DNA from: Cymbidium sinense
Lineage: Eukaryota; Streptophyta; Magnoliopsida; Asparagales; Orchidaceae
Length of the DNA stretch: 64,000 bases
Assembly (NCBI GenBank): GCA_021442155.1
Contig: CM038232.1
Location: 62,465,436-62,529,435 of the forward strand
Reading direction: 5' to 3'
This document shows, piece after piece, positions 21,401 through 34,400 of this stretch. The position numbers and the translations under genes are program-made. How positions within the stretch are numbered: position 1 is the first letter of the stretch; each line of letters starts with the position of its first letter. A model generated the notes under the pieces. The model did no database searches. It worked only from the letters and a program-made list of their open reading frames with translations, and was not told the DNA's origin.

Positions 21401-24400
21401 AAAGAAAATTATACTAAGCACATCCTTATATTTTACTCACATGCAAGCTTATAAGTAGGATATCAGTAACACACTTTTAGTTTTGAGAATTTATTAATAT
21501 ATTAAAAAAAATAATTTGGATTTAATAGTGATAATAGGCACTCATATTCATACTTTAGCCAAAACATACAATTTGACATAAAGGAAACATTTTCATTTTA
21601 AATTTGATTTTTGAAAAGCATGGATGCCTGAAACCATATGACACACATATTTATCATGTTAGGAAAGAACTAAAGCAATGAAAACATATAAACACATTCA
21701 CTTTAATTAATTCCTAAAGATAATCTTAAGAAATAAGAAAGCTTAAAGCAAATCAAAGTTTGTTCAATGTGATTTTTGTTTGATTTTAAATTTGATTTAA
21801 TTTTGAAAATGTGAATTAAGTTTGGTATTCCTAACCCATTCTCACATATGTTTGATATTTTTGTTCAATTTTTAGATGATTAGATTTATTTTATATTTTG
21901 ATTAGGTTAAGGTATGAATTAAGCATGTTAATTACACAAAACCTCGCAAGGAATTTAAATTTGTAATGGACCTAGGAAGAAAAGGGCCTAATGTAATTTG
22001 GCACATGATTAATGATTAATTAAGCTAAGGGGTTTAACTTAAGTAATTTCAAAACACCCCTCACACATATGAGTTGAATTTTGATTTTCTTAATTGTACT
22101 TAGGCTCTTGAACACCTAATCATCTACCCCAAATAGATTAATTAAGTTTTGGAAAGTTTTAGAATTTTAAGACATTAATTAAGAGGGTAATTAGTGAATT
22201 AACTCTTAATTAAGTGAGGATTAAGATAGAAAAGGGGGTCTAAGGAATAGCTCAGGGGAAATACCCCAAAATTATTCTCTAAGCCTTCTATTCACTGAAA
22301 TGGACCTTAATCAACTTCAACAAAGGATTAAATAACTAATCAAATCCTTAATTATTCTTAGTTACATTAAGGGGGTAATTAGGAAATGAATTAGAGATTT
22401 CCATAATTAAACTACCAATAAATCCCAATAAAATTAGGGGAGGTAGACGTCATCCCCCAAAATATACTCAAGAAGTTTGGAAATAATTAGTGGATTAATT
22501 AAAGGGTAATTAGCAATTTAAGATTTCTATTAAAACCCAAAACTAGAGAAAGATAATATTCAAAAATCTATAAAAACTAATTTTAGAACATTCTAGATTA
22601 AATTATCTTTCAGTGGGAATTTATCTCATATTTTTCTAATTTTTCTTTAGAGAGATATGAATTTTTAAAGTTTAGAGGATTAATTAGAAATTAAATAAAC
22701 CTTAATTAATTCCTTAATCCCTATGGCGTGCCACGCGTGCACTGACGCGGCTTCCCTTTACACGTGGTGCTTTCTGAGTGTCCACTTAAAAGTCTCATCA
22801 TAGAGTAGCGTGGCGGCGGCGCTTTTAATGTCGATCAAGGATCGGTCGATTAAAATCATTCGAGGGATAAAATGAATTATAAAATGTGATTTAATCTTGA
22901 TTGTCCATCCAAAATGCGCAGATGGACGGCCAAAGATCTTCCCTATTCTTCCCTATGAAAAATGGTGACCGTCCACTTTCAAAGAGAAGATCCGAGCTCA
23001 GATTGGATTGAAACTCAACCCACATCATCTAAAGCTAATGGCAAGCACATCTAATAATCAAAATTCCAAGGGATTAAAATTTCTTTCATAAAGCTCTACA
23101 CCACATTGAGTTTAATGGTCAAAAAATGGCATACCTCACTAGAGATGATTATGGGAGCTCGATTCCCTTGGAGAAGCTTCGTCTAGTTGAGATGAAGCTT
23201 TGGTGAAAGTTTTAGCTCTTGAGGTTGAGTGGATAGCTCTATGGACCAACTCCTCCTCCTAGTGAGCTTGACTTTGATTGAATTGGATCCTCCCTTGCCT
23301 TTGGAGCTTGGGAAAGAGCTTGGACAAGCTTAACTTGATCCTCTGATGGAGTTTGCAAAGTGAATTTGGTCGATATTGAGTATTGGCTAAGTTCAAAATC
23401 CTATGGAGCTCCCCTATTTTCACCTTGTGAAAATCGAGAAGATGAAGTTGGAAAGTGCTTGAGGGAGCTTGGGATCACTGAGAAAAGACTCCTCTGGCTC
23501 TCTTACACTCAATTGATAATGGGGGAGTGAGAATTGAAGTCAATTAGGGGGAGTATATCTCCCCATGTGGTAATCAGACGGCCGAGCATAAGCTTACTAT
23601 TTTGGATCAATTATTAAGATTCAAAGGGTTGTTTGAGCTATTAGAGGTGCCATGTGATTCATTTTATGCTAGGGAGTGGATTAGTGGAGTGGCCATGTGC
23701 TCACAATAACTGGGAAGAGGTTTGCCATGTGGCCATTTCAAGCCATGTGCTTGGTTTGGCCAAGGGGTGGAGTTGGGCTGACCCAAATCCATTTGGTTGG
23801 GTGCACCACCCTCCCTAGAGTTTACTTGATCTACTAGGAGAGTATCAAGTAGGTATGAAGAGGAATTGACCAAATTTCCTATGGATTTGACCAAAATTTA
23901 TTCTATGGCCTAGGGGTAAAATGATCATTTGGCTGATTTTTGAATTTGGATATGTTGGGTATGTTGAGAAAATAGGTTTGGCCAAGTTTCATTGGATTTG
24001 GAGTTCATTTGGTATGGTTTGGCTCATGTTGACCCATTTAGGTCAAAATGGGTCAACTTGGGTCAAGTTGACTAATTGGTCAAATTGGGTCAAACCAAGG
24101 GTTGGGTCAAGTTCATATGACCATTTGAAATTTTTTGGTGGCTTTGGTTTGATTCAATTTGGTTTAGGTTTGAATTTGGTTCACATGACTTCATTTAGGT
24201 CAAATGGGTCAAGTTGATCAAATTGACCCATTTGACCTATTTGAGCTAGGTCATGGGTAGGTTTAGGTTTTGTTAGCCATATGAAGTGGATTGGTATCTT
24301 TGTTTCCAATCAATTTTGGTTAAGTTTGAATTTGGCTCAACATGACCCTTTAGGTCAAGTTTGAGTCAAGGCTAGGTTAGTAGTTGGCCAATTGAGGCTT

Positions 24401-26270
24401 TGGTTAAGTTCAACAAGTGATTTGGAATGAACTTGACCCATTGGTTTCAATCAATTTGGCTTATATCAAGTTTTGACATATTTTGACTTTTTGGGTCAAG
24501 TTCGGTCAACTTGGGTCAAGTGGCCAATTGGGCTAGCTTAGGCTCAAATGTTGACTTGGTCAAGTTCAAACATTGACCATGAATAAGTCTTGATCAATGG
24601 TTTCAATCAATTTGGTCTATGGTAGATTTTGGCTATGTTAGGTTTCATTTTGCCTAAGTGCTGACTTGGTCAACCCTTAGGTTTGACTTGGTTTGAGCCA
24701 ATTTGATTGATTGATCATCCCATGATGATTGTTGATCATGTTGAGAGGCTTAGGTGAGTTTGATTCAATCCAATTTGATTAGGATTAGAATTTGGCTTAT
24801 AAGGAGTACTTTAGGTCACTTTGAGTCAAGTGAGCCTAAGTGGGTTAAATGGCTTGGTCAAAGCTTGATTTGAGTTTGATTGAACTTGTATATGGACTTA
24901 TGATTGAAATATAAATCCATTTGTAAGTGGTTTGAAGTAAAATGGGTTTTGATTCATTTGACAATTTCATATTCAAAGGAAGAACATGAATGGATTTTGG
25001 CTTTATTTTTGAATTGAGTTTTGATTAAGTGATTGAAGTTTGTATTTATATTTAGATTCGTGATTGAAGGATTGAAGGATTGATTGAATCATGAAGGAAA
25101 ATCAAGACTTTGGCTTGATTTGAAGTTTATTTTGCTTGATTTGAAAGGCTTAGGTTGGATTTTGAGTAGATTTGAGTTTGATTTTTGGAGTTAGTTTTAG
25201 TTGTTTGAATTTATATTTCATTTATATATGTGAATATAAATGAGAATATAAATGGGTTATGAGAAAATTCCAAGGATTTGAATTGATTTGAACATGATCT
25301 AAGCTAAGTCCTTAAGAGGAAAATTAAGGATTTAAGAAAGATTTTGGATTTTGGAATTTGATTGTTGGATTTAGTTTGATTGATTTGAATTTATATTTGA
25401 GAAAATTTCATGAATTTGAGTTGATTTGAAGATGATTTAAGCCAAAATGAGTTTGAAATATAAATGAGAATATAAATGAGTTTGAAGAGGGAATTAAGGA
25501 CTTATGAAATATTTCAAACTTGGAATTTCAACTTGAAATTTGATTTGATTGATTTGAATTTATATTTCAGTTATATATGTGAATATAAATGAGAATATAA
25601 ATGAGTTATGAGAAATTTTCATGAGCTTGAATTGATTTTATCATAATTTTGGATAAGTCCTTAAGAGAGAAATTAAAGATTTATGAAAGATTTTTGGAAT
25701 TTGATTGTTGGATTTAGTTTGATTGATTTGAATTTATATTTCATTTATATATGTGAATATAAATGAGGATATAAATGAGTTATGAGAAAATTTCATGAGT
25801 TTGAATTGATTTGAACATAATCTAGGCTAAGTCCTTAAGAGGGAATTAAGGACTTAGTAAATATTTCAAACTTGGAATTTCAATCATGGGTTTCAATCAT
25901 GGATTTCAATCATAGGTTTCAATCATGGATTTCAATCATATATTTTTATCATATGATATTGATTTGAGTTTAGAGAAAATCAAATAAGATTGATTTGGAG
26001 TTTGAGAAAATCAATTAGGATTAATTTGGAATTTGACTTGAAGGAAGGAAGGAAGGTGAGGAATGGTTCAAGCTAAGGGTAGGCAAATCTTCCTAACACC
26101 CATAGGGCATGACCTAATCCTATGGCTAACCCTTCTAAGTCTCTAGGGCTAGGTTGAGTGTCCACCTAATCACTAGATGTGTCATAAGACTAAAGAACTC
26201 CTAAAGTCTAAGAGAAGTCCTATGTTTAAGATGGAGGGGTTGAGAGCTCATCCTAAAAATGAGATCAACA
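18412..26270 (-). mobile_element. LTR C: solo LTR inserted in element 1's 3' UTR
   Basis: This is a full-length LTR of 7859 bases in reverse orientation. Its plus-strand left end (TATATGGAAAATTTAATATT) aligns with the left end of LTR D and its right end is GAGATCAACA. It is flanked by ACTAC on both sides. No internal region is attached, so it is a solo LTR, normally left by recombination between the two LTRs of one element. In plus-strand order it holds the conserved TATA-like block (19880-19950), one copy of the ~241-bp unit (near 21150), the TTAATTAA-rich part, the GC-richer block (22700-23560), the TTGACC tract (23990-24850) and an AT hairpin repeat (25040-25760). Confidence 0.85.
25040..25960. 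repeat. AT-rich ~170-185-bp tandem repeat with internal palindrome in LTR C
   Basis: GAATTTATATTTCATTTATA-type starts recur near 25207, 25556 and 25729, with a weaker one near 25390. Most copies contain CATTTATAT-loop-ATATAAATG, a perfect 9-base inverted repeat. LTR D has related copies near 53551, 53733 and 53920. LTR A has them in the other orientation near 28960, 29100 and 29270. The end of the array, at 25880-25950, is a short repeat of the type TTTCAATCATGGA. Confidence 0.7.
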
Positions 26271-26275
26271 ACTAC
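26271..26275. repeat. Target-site duplication ACTAC, right copy
   Basis: This is the right partner of ACTAC at 18407-18411, directly after the LTR C end GATCAACA. Element 1's 3' UTR resumes immediately with CTTACTAGTTTGTCACACC. Confidence 0.85.
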
Positions 26276-28422
26276 CTTACTAGTTTGTCACACCAGTGGT
26301 CACTTGTCTGGCGGATGTGAGTCCCGGCACTTTCTTCTTGACTTGACCATTGCAAACTAATGAGCGTCTTGTTAGTTTGGCAGGTCTTACTGCACAACCT
26401 CTAAGCTACCCCATGTTGACTTTTTTAAGAGGATGTAAGCATACATGCTTCCTTCCTGCACTAGCCACCATGCACTAACTAGGTCGAGTATATTTGAGGC
26501 TTAGGGTAAGTACCCATGTGGTTCCTTTCCTCCTAACTACTTTAAGCTTGGGTTTAGTCCTTATACAGTACTCCCTGCTTAGTAGTCGCCCTAGGTCGGA
26601 TAGCCCCTATCGAGCCAAAGATAGACTATCCCGGCAATTAGTTCCACATTAGGGAGATGTAAACCTACATGCATTCTTTCTTGACTGATTGTCGTAAACT
26701 GACAGACACCTTAGGTTGGTTGGTTATCGTCATGCTGATTGCGACCCACCTAGTGGATACACCAGTCTTGGCAGATGTGAGTCCCCACACTTTCTGCTTA
26801 AGTTGACCACCGAATACCTACAGGCTTTCTTTTACATAGTTTTGGATAACACCCACAGTGGCACCTCCCCTGTGGGCACTTTATTTGGATCACGTCCTTA
26901 GCGACCCCATTTAGACACTACCTTAGTTTCTCTTGGATTGGAAAATTCCCTTTTCATAGTTGCCACCCCTGTGGTTGGAGAATTTGTTCAGCAGATGCGC
27001 ACATTCTCCCTTGGTCTAGTAAGTTTGAGATAGGAGTAGGCTGATATAAGCTCTTTCTCAGTGTGGTCCCTCGCAAACCAATAGGGTCCACACAAATATA
27101 AAATAAACAAAATATATCTTCTCTTGAGGATTAGGAATTCAAGCCCCAATCCCTTTCTAGCAAGCATCCTATTTTAGAGGCGGTGTACAAACTCCCTATA
27201 AGAATTGCACTACTTTGAGTTGAGATAAGTCCCCAGTCACTCTCTAGCGCCTTAGGTCGGGTTCAACTTGTTGTGCCACCAACTAGTTACCTCGACAGTT
27301 GTCTTTGCTTTGAAAGATATAAGTATACTATGCATTCTTTCTAGCACGACCATCACAAACTGACAGACAGCCTTAGGTCAGGTTTGATTTATTGCGTAAG
27401 AAACCCATCATCCCAGTGGTTCTTTGTGTGGGAGGATTTGAGTCTCTACACTTTCTTCCCAACTTGACCATTGCACACAGAAAGGCACCCCCTAAATTGG
27501 TTAGTTCTACCCCACGGCTAGTAGTCTATCCCTTTGGATTTATAAATCTAAGATAGGTCTAGGCTGATATTAGCCCCTTTTTAGTTGATCCATCACACAC
27601 CAATGGGATCCATCAAATTAAAATAAATGTGATTCAATCAAGTGACATCATCTTGACTACTTCAGAGTTGATATAAGTCCCCCAGAGGCATTGATTTAGT
27701 AGTCTCCCTAGGTTGGGTTCAATTTTTTGCATCCAACAGATCACCCCAATTGTTGTCCCTTGCTTTTGGAGATGTAAGTCTGCTACACTTTCTCCCTAGC
27801 ACAACCGTTATACATCGAAAGGCAACCCCTTAGGTTGGATAGTTCTACCATGTGGCTGGATTTGGATTAATCTGAGATTAGATAGCCCTTCTTTCCATCA
27901 AACCGGGTCCTTCTCAAAATCTAAAACTTAAACAAACAATCAACCAAGTTCTCCCCAGTGAGACATCAATCATTTCGACCTCCCCAATGGAGTCAATTAA
28001 ACCCAATTCAAACTTGCATTCCCAGTTCCTAGAAGTTCAAACCCTCCCCTATTGGATAACTGAACACCTTTCCTAGTGGAAGGTACATGCATCTATCCCT
28101 GGTGGGTTATACATCCTAATCCCCAATGGATACTCTACCCAAATCATACCTTGCATCCAAATCCAAACCTCTTATCCCTAGTGGATAACTTGAACCTGCT
28201 TCCCTAATGGAAGGTTCACATGCTTGATCCATTGGTGGATACCTTCTTCCTTCTCTTATGCCCTTGCCATGGGTTGAGTTGCATTGCACTAAAATCTTGA
28301 TTCCTTCTACACCTCAGGTTGAAGAGTAGATCATTTCTATTGTGTTTTGATCCGAACATTGTTGATAGTCTCGGTCAACACATGCTATGTGCCTTGTTAG
28401 TCATCACACCTTTGGTACCCTT
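26276..28422 (+). other. Element 1: 3' UTR, right part, with degenerate tandem repeats
   Basis: This non-coding stretch is the reverse complement of 54409-57020 in element 2. It is built of degenerate repeats with recurrent phrases such as CACTTTCTTC followed by TTGACCAT and GCAAAC (near 26325, 26675, 26787, 27335, 27457 and 27790) and CCTTAGGTTGG. The part at 28000-28250 has a shorter repeat of the type CCCTAGTGGATAACTTGAAC. The base run just before the LTR is CTTTGGTACCCTT, not the purine-rich tract expected for plus-strand priming. The small open frame at 26716-26901 is not conserved. Confidence 0.75.
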
Positions 28423-31400
28423 TGTTAACCTCACTTTTTAGAGGCTCTCTACATCATGATCTAGGACTTTAAGAGTTTCTTAGTCTTAAGACACTTCTAG
28501 TGATTAGGTGAACACTTTAACCCTAGAGGCTTAGAAGAGTTAGCCATAGGAATATAGGTTGTGAGAATTTAGGGAAAACCTACCTGCTTCTTTGCTTCTT
28601 TAAATCCAAATTCAAAACCCCAAAATCAAATCCAACTATCCAATGATTGAAATCCATCACCAAATTCAAACTCTGAATCCCTTATTAAGCCCTTTGATTT
28701 TATCTTATGGACTTAGCCTTAACCAAATACAAATCAACCCCTATCCAATTGATTTTCTCGATTATCAAATTCAATCTCAAATCAAATTCCAAATCATAAT
28801 GCAAATCCAAACTCCAAATAATTGAAACCCATGATTAACTCCAAATTCTAAAATCTTTTCCTAAGTCATATGAACCATCTTAATATGCTTAGCCAAAGCT
28901 CCTTCAAACTAACTCAAACTTAGTTGATTTCTTTATAAATCAATCATTCCTTCATTTATATTCACAAATATAAATGAAATCTAAATTCAAACCATTCAAA
29001 CCAAATCAAGACCCTTCTTAAGCCATATGGACCCACCTCCATAAACTAATCAAATCTTGATCTAAATCAAACATGATTGATTTCTTTATAAATCAATTTC
29101 ATTTATATTCATAAATATAAATGAAACCCACCCTCCAATGACCAAAAATAAATCAAACCAATTCAAAATCCATATTAGCCTCTTTAAACCTACACCCCTA
29201 AGATTAATCAAAATTGCTTCTGAATCACTCCAAACTCAAGTGATTTTCACATAACCCATGTATATCTTCATTTATATTCACAAATATAAATGAAATATAA
29301 ATTCAAATGACCAAAACCATACTCAAATTAAATCAAATTCCCAATTTTAAACCTTTTAGCCAAACTTTTGAACTTGGCTAAATGACATCTAAATTAACTC
29401 AAAACTCATGGATTTATTCATGATTCAATCATTCCTTCAATCATTGATCCAAATATAAACATAAACCACCATTATCAAACTAAATCCAAGTCAACCCAAA
29501 TCTTTGGCTTGAAATTATCATATGAACCAAAACCCACTTGGCTCCAAACTAGTTACAATTGGATTTATATTTTAATCCTAGGCTTATCTATGAGTTCAAC
29601 TAAATTTGAATCAAACCTTGATCAAGCCAATTGACCCATTTAGGCTCACTTGACCTAAAGTGATCTAAAGGACCTTTTTGAGCTAAGTTCTAATCCAGCC
29701 CAAATTGGATTGAACTAAGCCAATCTAAACCTCAATCATGTTCAACAATCATCATGAGTGATCAACTACCTTGAATTAGGTCAAACCAAGTCAAACTTAG
29801 CCTTTGACCAAGTCAATATTTAACCCAAATGAAACTCAAACTAGCCAAAATTCATCATACGTTAAATTGATTGAAACCATTTATCAAACCCATTCATAAT
29901 CAATGATTGAACATGACCAAGCCATCAATTGAGTCAAACCAAGCTTAATTGGCCACTTGACCTAAGTTAACCCAAATTGGCCTAAATAATAAAAATGGGT
30001 CAAATTATAATTTAACCCAAATTGATTGCTACCAATTTCTCAAGTTCATCCCAAATCAATGATTGAACTTGACCAAAGCCATGATTGAGCCCAAGTTGAC
30101 CAATTGATCAACTTGACCCAACCTAGCCCAAATTGACTAAAATTCAAATTAATTCTAAATTAAACCAAACCAAAGCCTACAATCATTTTTAATAAACAAA
30201 TTGAACTTGACTCAACACCTGACCTAACCTAATTTGGTCAAATTGGTTAACTTGACCAATTTGACCCTTTTGCATCCAATTGAGTTAAATCCAAACTTAG
30301 ACCAAACCAATCCAAATTAATTGAACCAAAAAATTTCAAATCATCATATGAACCTAAGCCTTGTTTGGTTTAACCAATTGGTCAACCAACCTAGCCCAAA
30401 TGGAACCCATTTGACCAATCAAGCCAAACCACTCAAATATAACTTATCTTGTGGGCTAACCTTCTTAAACTCTCCCATAATACCTCCCCAAAAGTCAAGT
30501 GGGTCCCACCAAGGGGATTATACATCAAATCATAGAATTTAAATCTCAAAACCAATGGATCAAAGCCAAAGTCAACTCTCCCATCACCATGATAGCCCCT
30601 TAGCACTCTATGGAACTTTCTCCTGACCCCACCTAGCCCACCTAGCCCACCTAGCCCACTTAACCCACCCTAGGTCGGCCAAGGACCTTTGGGAAGTGAG
30701 TTGACTCACCTCCAACCCAAATCGGGCGCCCATTATATCCAAACCCTTGCACCCTTGCACAACGGATCCATGGCAGCCTCACATCACTCCTCCTATCCCT
30801 AGCATGCCACCCTGCCTTGATGGGGATAAGTATGGCAGTCGGACGCTGGCGAGCCAATGCAAATCATGTGCACGCTGTTGTCCATCCATGATGGGCAATT
30901 GAGGGGTATTCCCCCTCAATTCGAGGGGAAAAACACACACATTTGCATCGTGAGCCTTCCTATGCCATTTCTGAAATCCAATAGAGTGATTTCAAGCCTT
31001 CATGAGTGCTCCAAAATCTGAATTTTCCATTCCTGTAAAAAGTTGAAATAGGGGAGGGCAATCTTAATCCATATTCTTTCATTTCACAATCAAACCCAAA
31101 TTCCTCTTAGCCACACCATCACCATACTCTATCAAAGCCAACCGAACAAATTCCCAAGTTTCCAAGCCACGGGAGGAGTTAGTTTGATCGGAGCCGAGCC
31201 CCTTGCATGCGTGGATTGGTCAACCGAGTGTTCTAGCCCAAATCAAGCTCAAAGCTCTTCAACAAGGCAAAGCTACCTCCGGCATTACACCGCTAGACAT
31301 TAGATCCGGTGAGGTAATTTCATCAACTAAGCATTGTATGGAAAAGTGGGTTGGTCTTTTGTGAAGAAAATTTGAAATTTATGGATTTTTTACCATTGAA

Positions 31401-34400
31401 TGTGTGTGTCTCCCTTCCCCAAGGGTGTGAGAAGAATTTGGAGACAATCCAAGCTCGGGTGAGCTAGGATCAAACAAGGGAAGACAGACGACATTCATCT
31501 TTCATCGCTCACAAATGGGATAGGTCATGAGCCGTCCATCCTGTGTGATTGGGTTGAATGGATCTGATCAAATCCAGTGGTAGAGCCTTTGATTCTTTTC
31601 CTAAACTACAAATAAAATTATGGTCGTCTGATCTTAGATCTAACATTCCATAGGGAAAGCTCGTCTGCCACCATCCGAGTCAGATGTGACTACTTAAATA
31701 GCCAATCTCATCACGCCATGTGAAAAGGGTGCCGCGTCAGCCGCCACATGGCCCAATGGGATTAACGCATTAATTAGGGCTAATTAATTAGTTTTTAATT
31801 TTGAAACTTCTTAAAATCATAACTAATTATAGAAAAATCCAAAAAAATACAAATTTAAGCTCATTTTGAAGATATTTTAGAGTAGAATCTAGGAAAATTA
31901 TTATAAATTAATTTTAAATAGTGATTTTTATTTAATTAGGTTTTATCAAAAATTTAATTAGCTTAATTACACCTTAATTAAATACTTAATTAATCTCAAA
32001 TTTTCTGTGGATGTTTAGGGGGATGACCTATGCCTCCCCTATTTTTCTAGGATTTTCTTGACTGCTTAATTAAAAAATCACTTGATTAAGTCCTAATCAC
32101 TATGTTAACCTAATTAGTCATAATTAATGAATGAACAATAACTTAATTAATCATTTAAACCTAATCACCTCTCTTGAACAATAAGATAACTTAGGGGAAG
32201 TGATTTGGTATACTTTTCCTAATTCATTTCCTAAGTTTTCTTTACCTTTAAAAATAAAATTAATTAATTATTAATGGAATGATTAATTGATTAATTAAGT
32301 GATTAATCTTTAGATAAGGAAATCAAAATCTAATTAAATGTTAAAAATGATTTAGGGATTAGGATTTGGGCCTTGCCCTTGATCCTTTCCCCTAAGTTGG
32401 TTTCATCATTCAAATTAAAATATAACCAAAGTGTTAATCAATTAATTAAAGGCTTAATGAAATTAAAATTAAAAATCAATTCATCCACACCTAAGCAACC
32501 TTTAATTGATCTTAGGTAGCTCCTTCGGTGTTCAATAGCCCAATGTGAGAGATAATAAAATTATGGTTGGCTCACATGTGTGAGAAAATCATAAAAGTAA
32601 TTAAGTGAGATCCCTTAAGCTTAATTAACTATTAATCATAAGCCAATTGCATTAGGCCTCTTTCATTTCTTAGGAGTATTGTAAATTTACTTTTCATGTG
32701 GTTGCATATCATATTGGCTTATTATTAATTAGTTAATTAACTTAAGGTGATATAGGCAATGCTTAATTAATTCATTTAATTCATACCTTAACCAAATTAA
32801 AACATAAAATCAACTTAAATATTATTCATCAAACCAAATTAACTCACACATGGAGAATTGGGTTAGGATTAGCAAATCTCTTTCATATTTCCTAAATCAA
32901 ATCAAACTCAAAGTTAAAAATATCTTTAAAGAATTTTGGTTCATTTTAAATAGCCTTCTTTAATGTGATTGTCCTTGGGAATTAATTAGGATGAATGAAA
33001 ACATGTGTTTACATTCCTTTATTTCTTTCCAATCATGCTAAATATTGCTTGTCATATGAAATCATGCATTCATTTCTTTTGAAAATTAATTAAATAAAAT
33101 ATTTTCTTTTATGTCAATTTGCTTGTGTTGACTTAAATTAAATATGTGTGGCTATTATCACTATTAGATCAAAAGCTATTTTCAAAAGCCTATAAATCAA
33201 TTATTATAACTAAGGTGATGCTCATTGCAAATATCTATAAGCTTGCATGTGATGATAATATAAGATATGCAATATGAAGTTCGCTTTCCTTATCTTAACA
33301 TGGATTCACATAGGATTTTCAAGTGTGTAGTTCATTTGAAAATAACACAATATTTGCCTAAATCTATTCCTATGCACCTCCATGTTAAGGCTTAGGAAGA
33401 ATTTCATATCACATATGTAAATCATACAACCAAATCAAATGTGACTTCTTGCATGATTCCTTATCCATGTGGTTCTTTGTGTACATTCATATGTATTTGA
33501 GAAAAGTGATATATTAGTATGGACATCCCGGGGCTACGAGGCTTTAAGTAGCCCTAAGTAGGTCTTATACCTTACGCCCCTGGTGTAAAAAATAATGGCA
33601 TCGTAGTCACTTAAAACTCTTATACATATACATGTATGATGTGGCCAATGAGTAAGAATAAAAAAATCAAATAAATCAAACACAAGTTTTTGTATGGATT
33701 TTCCTATCCTTATAGTTGTTCATACATCTACATGTATCTTAGAAAAGTGGTATATTTTTTTGGATATCACAGGGCTGTAAGGCTTTAAGTAGCCCTAAGT
33801 AGGTCTTATACCTTACGCCTTTGGTGTAGAAAATAATGGCAACGTACTCACTTAATACTTTTATACATGTGAATGTGTATCTAGCTAATGGATGAAAAAA
33901 AATCCCTCTTTTCTATGTAATAAAGCATGCATTCATAATTCAATCAAAAATAAAATATTTAAATTCCAAATACACTTCTTTTCATTCATCATCGAAGTAT
34001 GCTAAGATTTACATTGCATGTATAGGTATGCTTAGGATTATTCATATGCATGATATACATGATGGAAAGAAATGAATGAATGTATGTTATGTGGAAAGAA
34101 ATGAATGAATTATGTTATGTGATAGTAATCCATTCTAATTAACCTTAAGATGCTTTTCTTATTAAATAGGGTCATTTAGAGTGAACCTAAACTTAAGGTT
34201 AATTAAAACACATAATAAGCCATTCATTAAAGAAAACTAAGCTAATGAACTTACCTTAGAAATGACTTAAGGTAAGGATAAAAGAGAGATTCCCTCTCTT
34301 TATTCTCTTTAGAACACTTAGTTGCTAAGTGTAGGCTATATGAAATAAAAGAAAATACTAAGTAAAATCTTTAAATAAATTAAATCACTTAAAGAGAAAT

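Noticed and set aside
23921..24217. 98-residue frame rich in VKLTNWSNWVK
   Set aside because: It is a translation of the GGTCAA repeat tract and follows its low-complexity periodicity.
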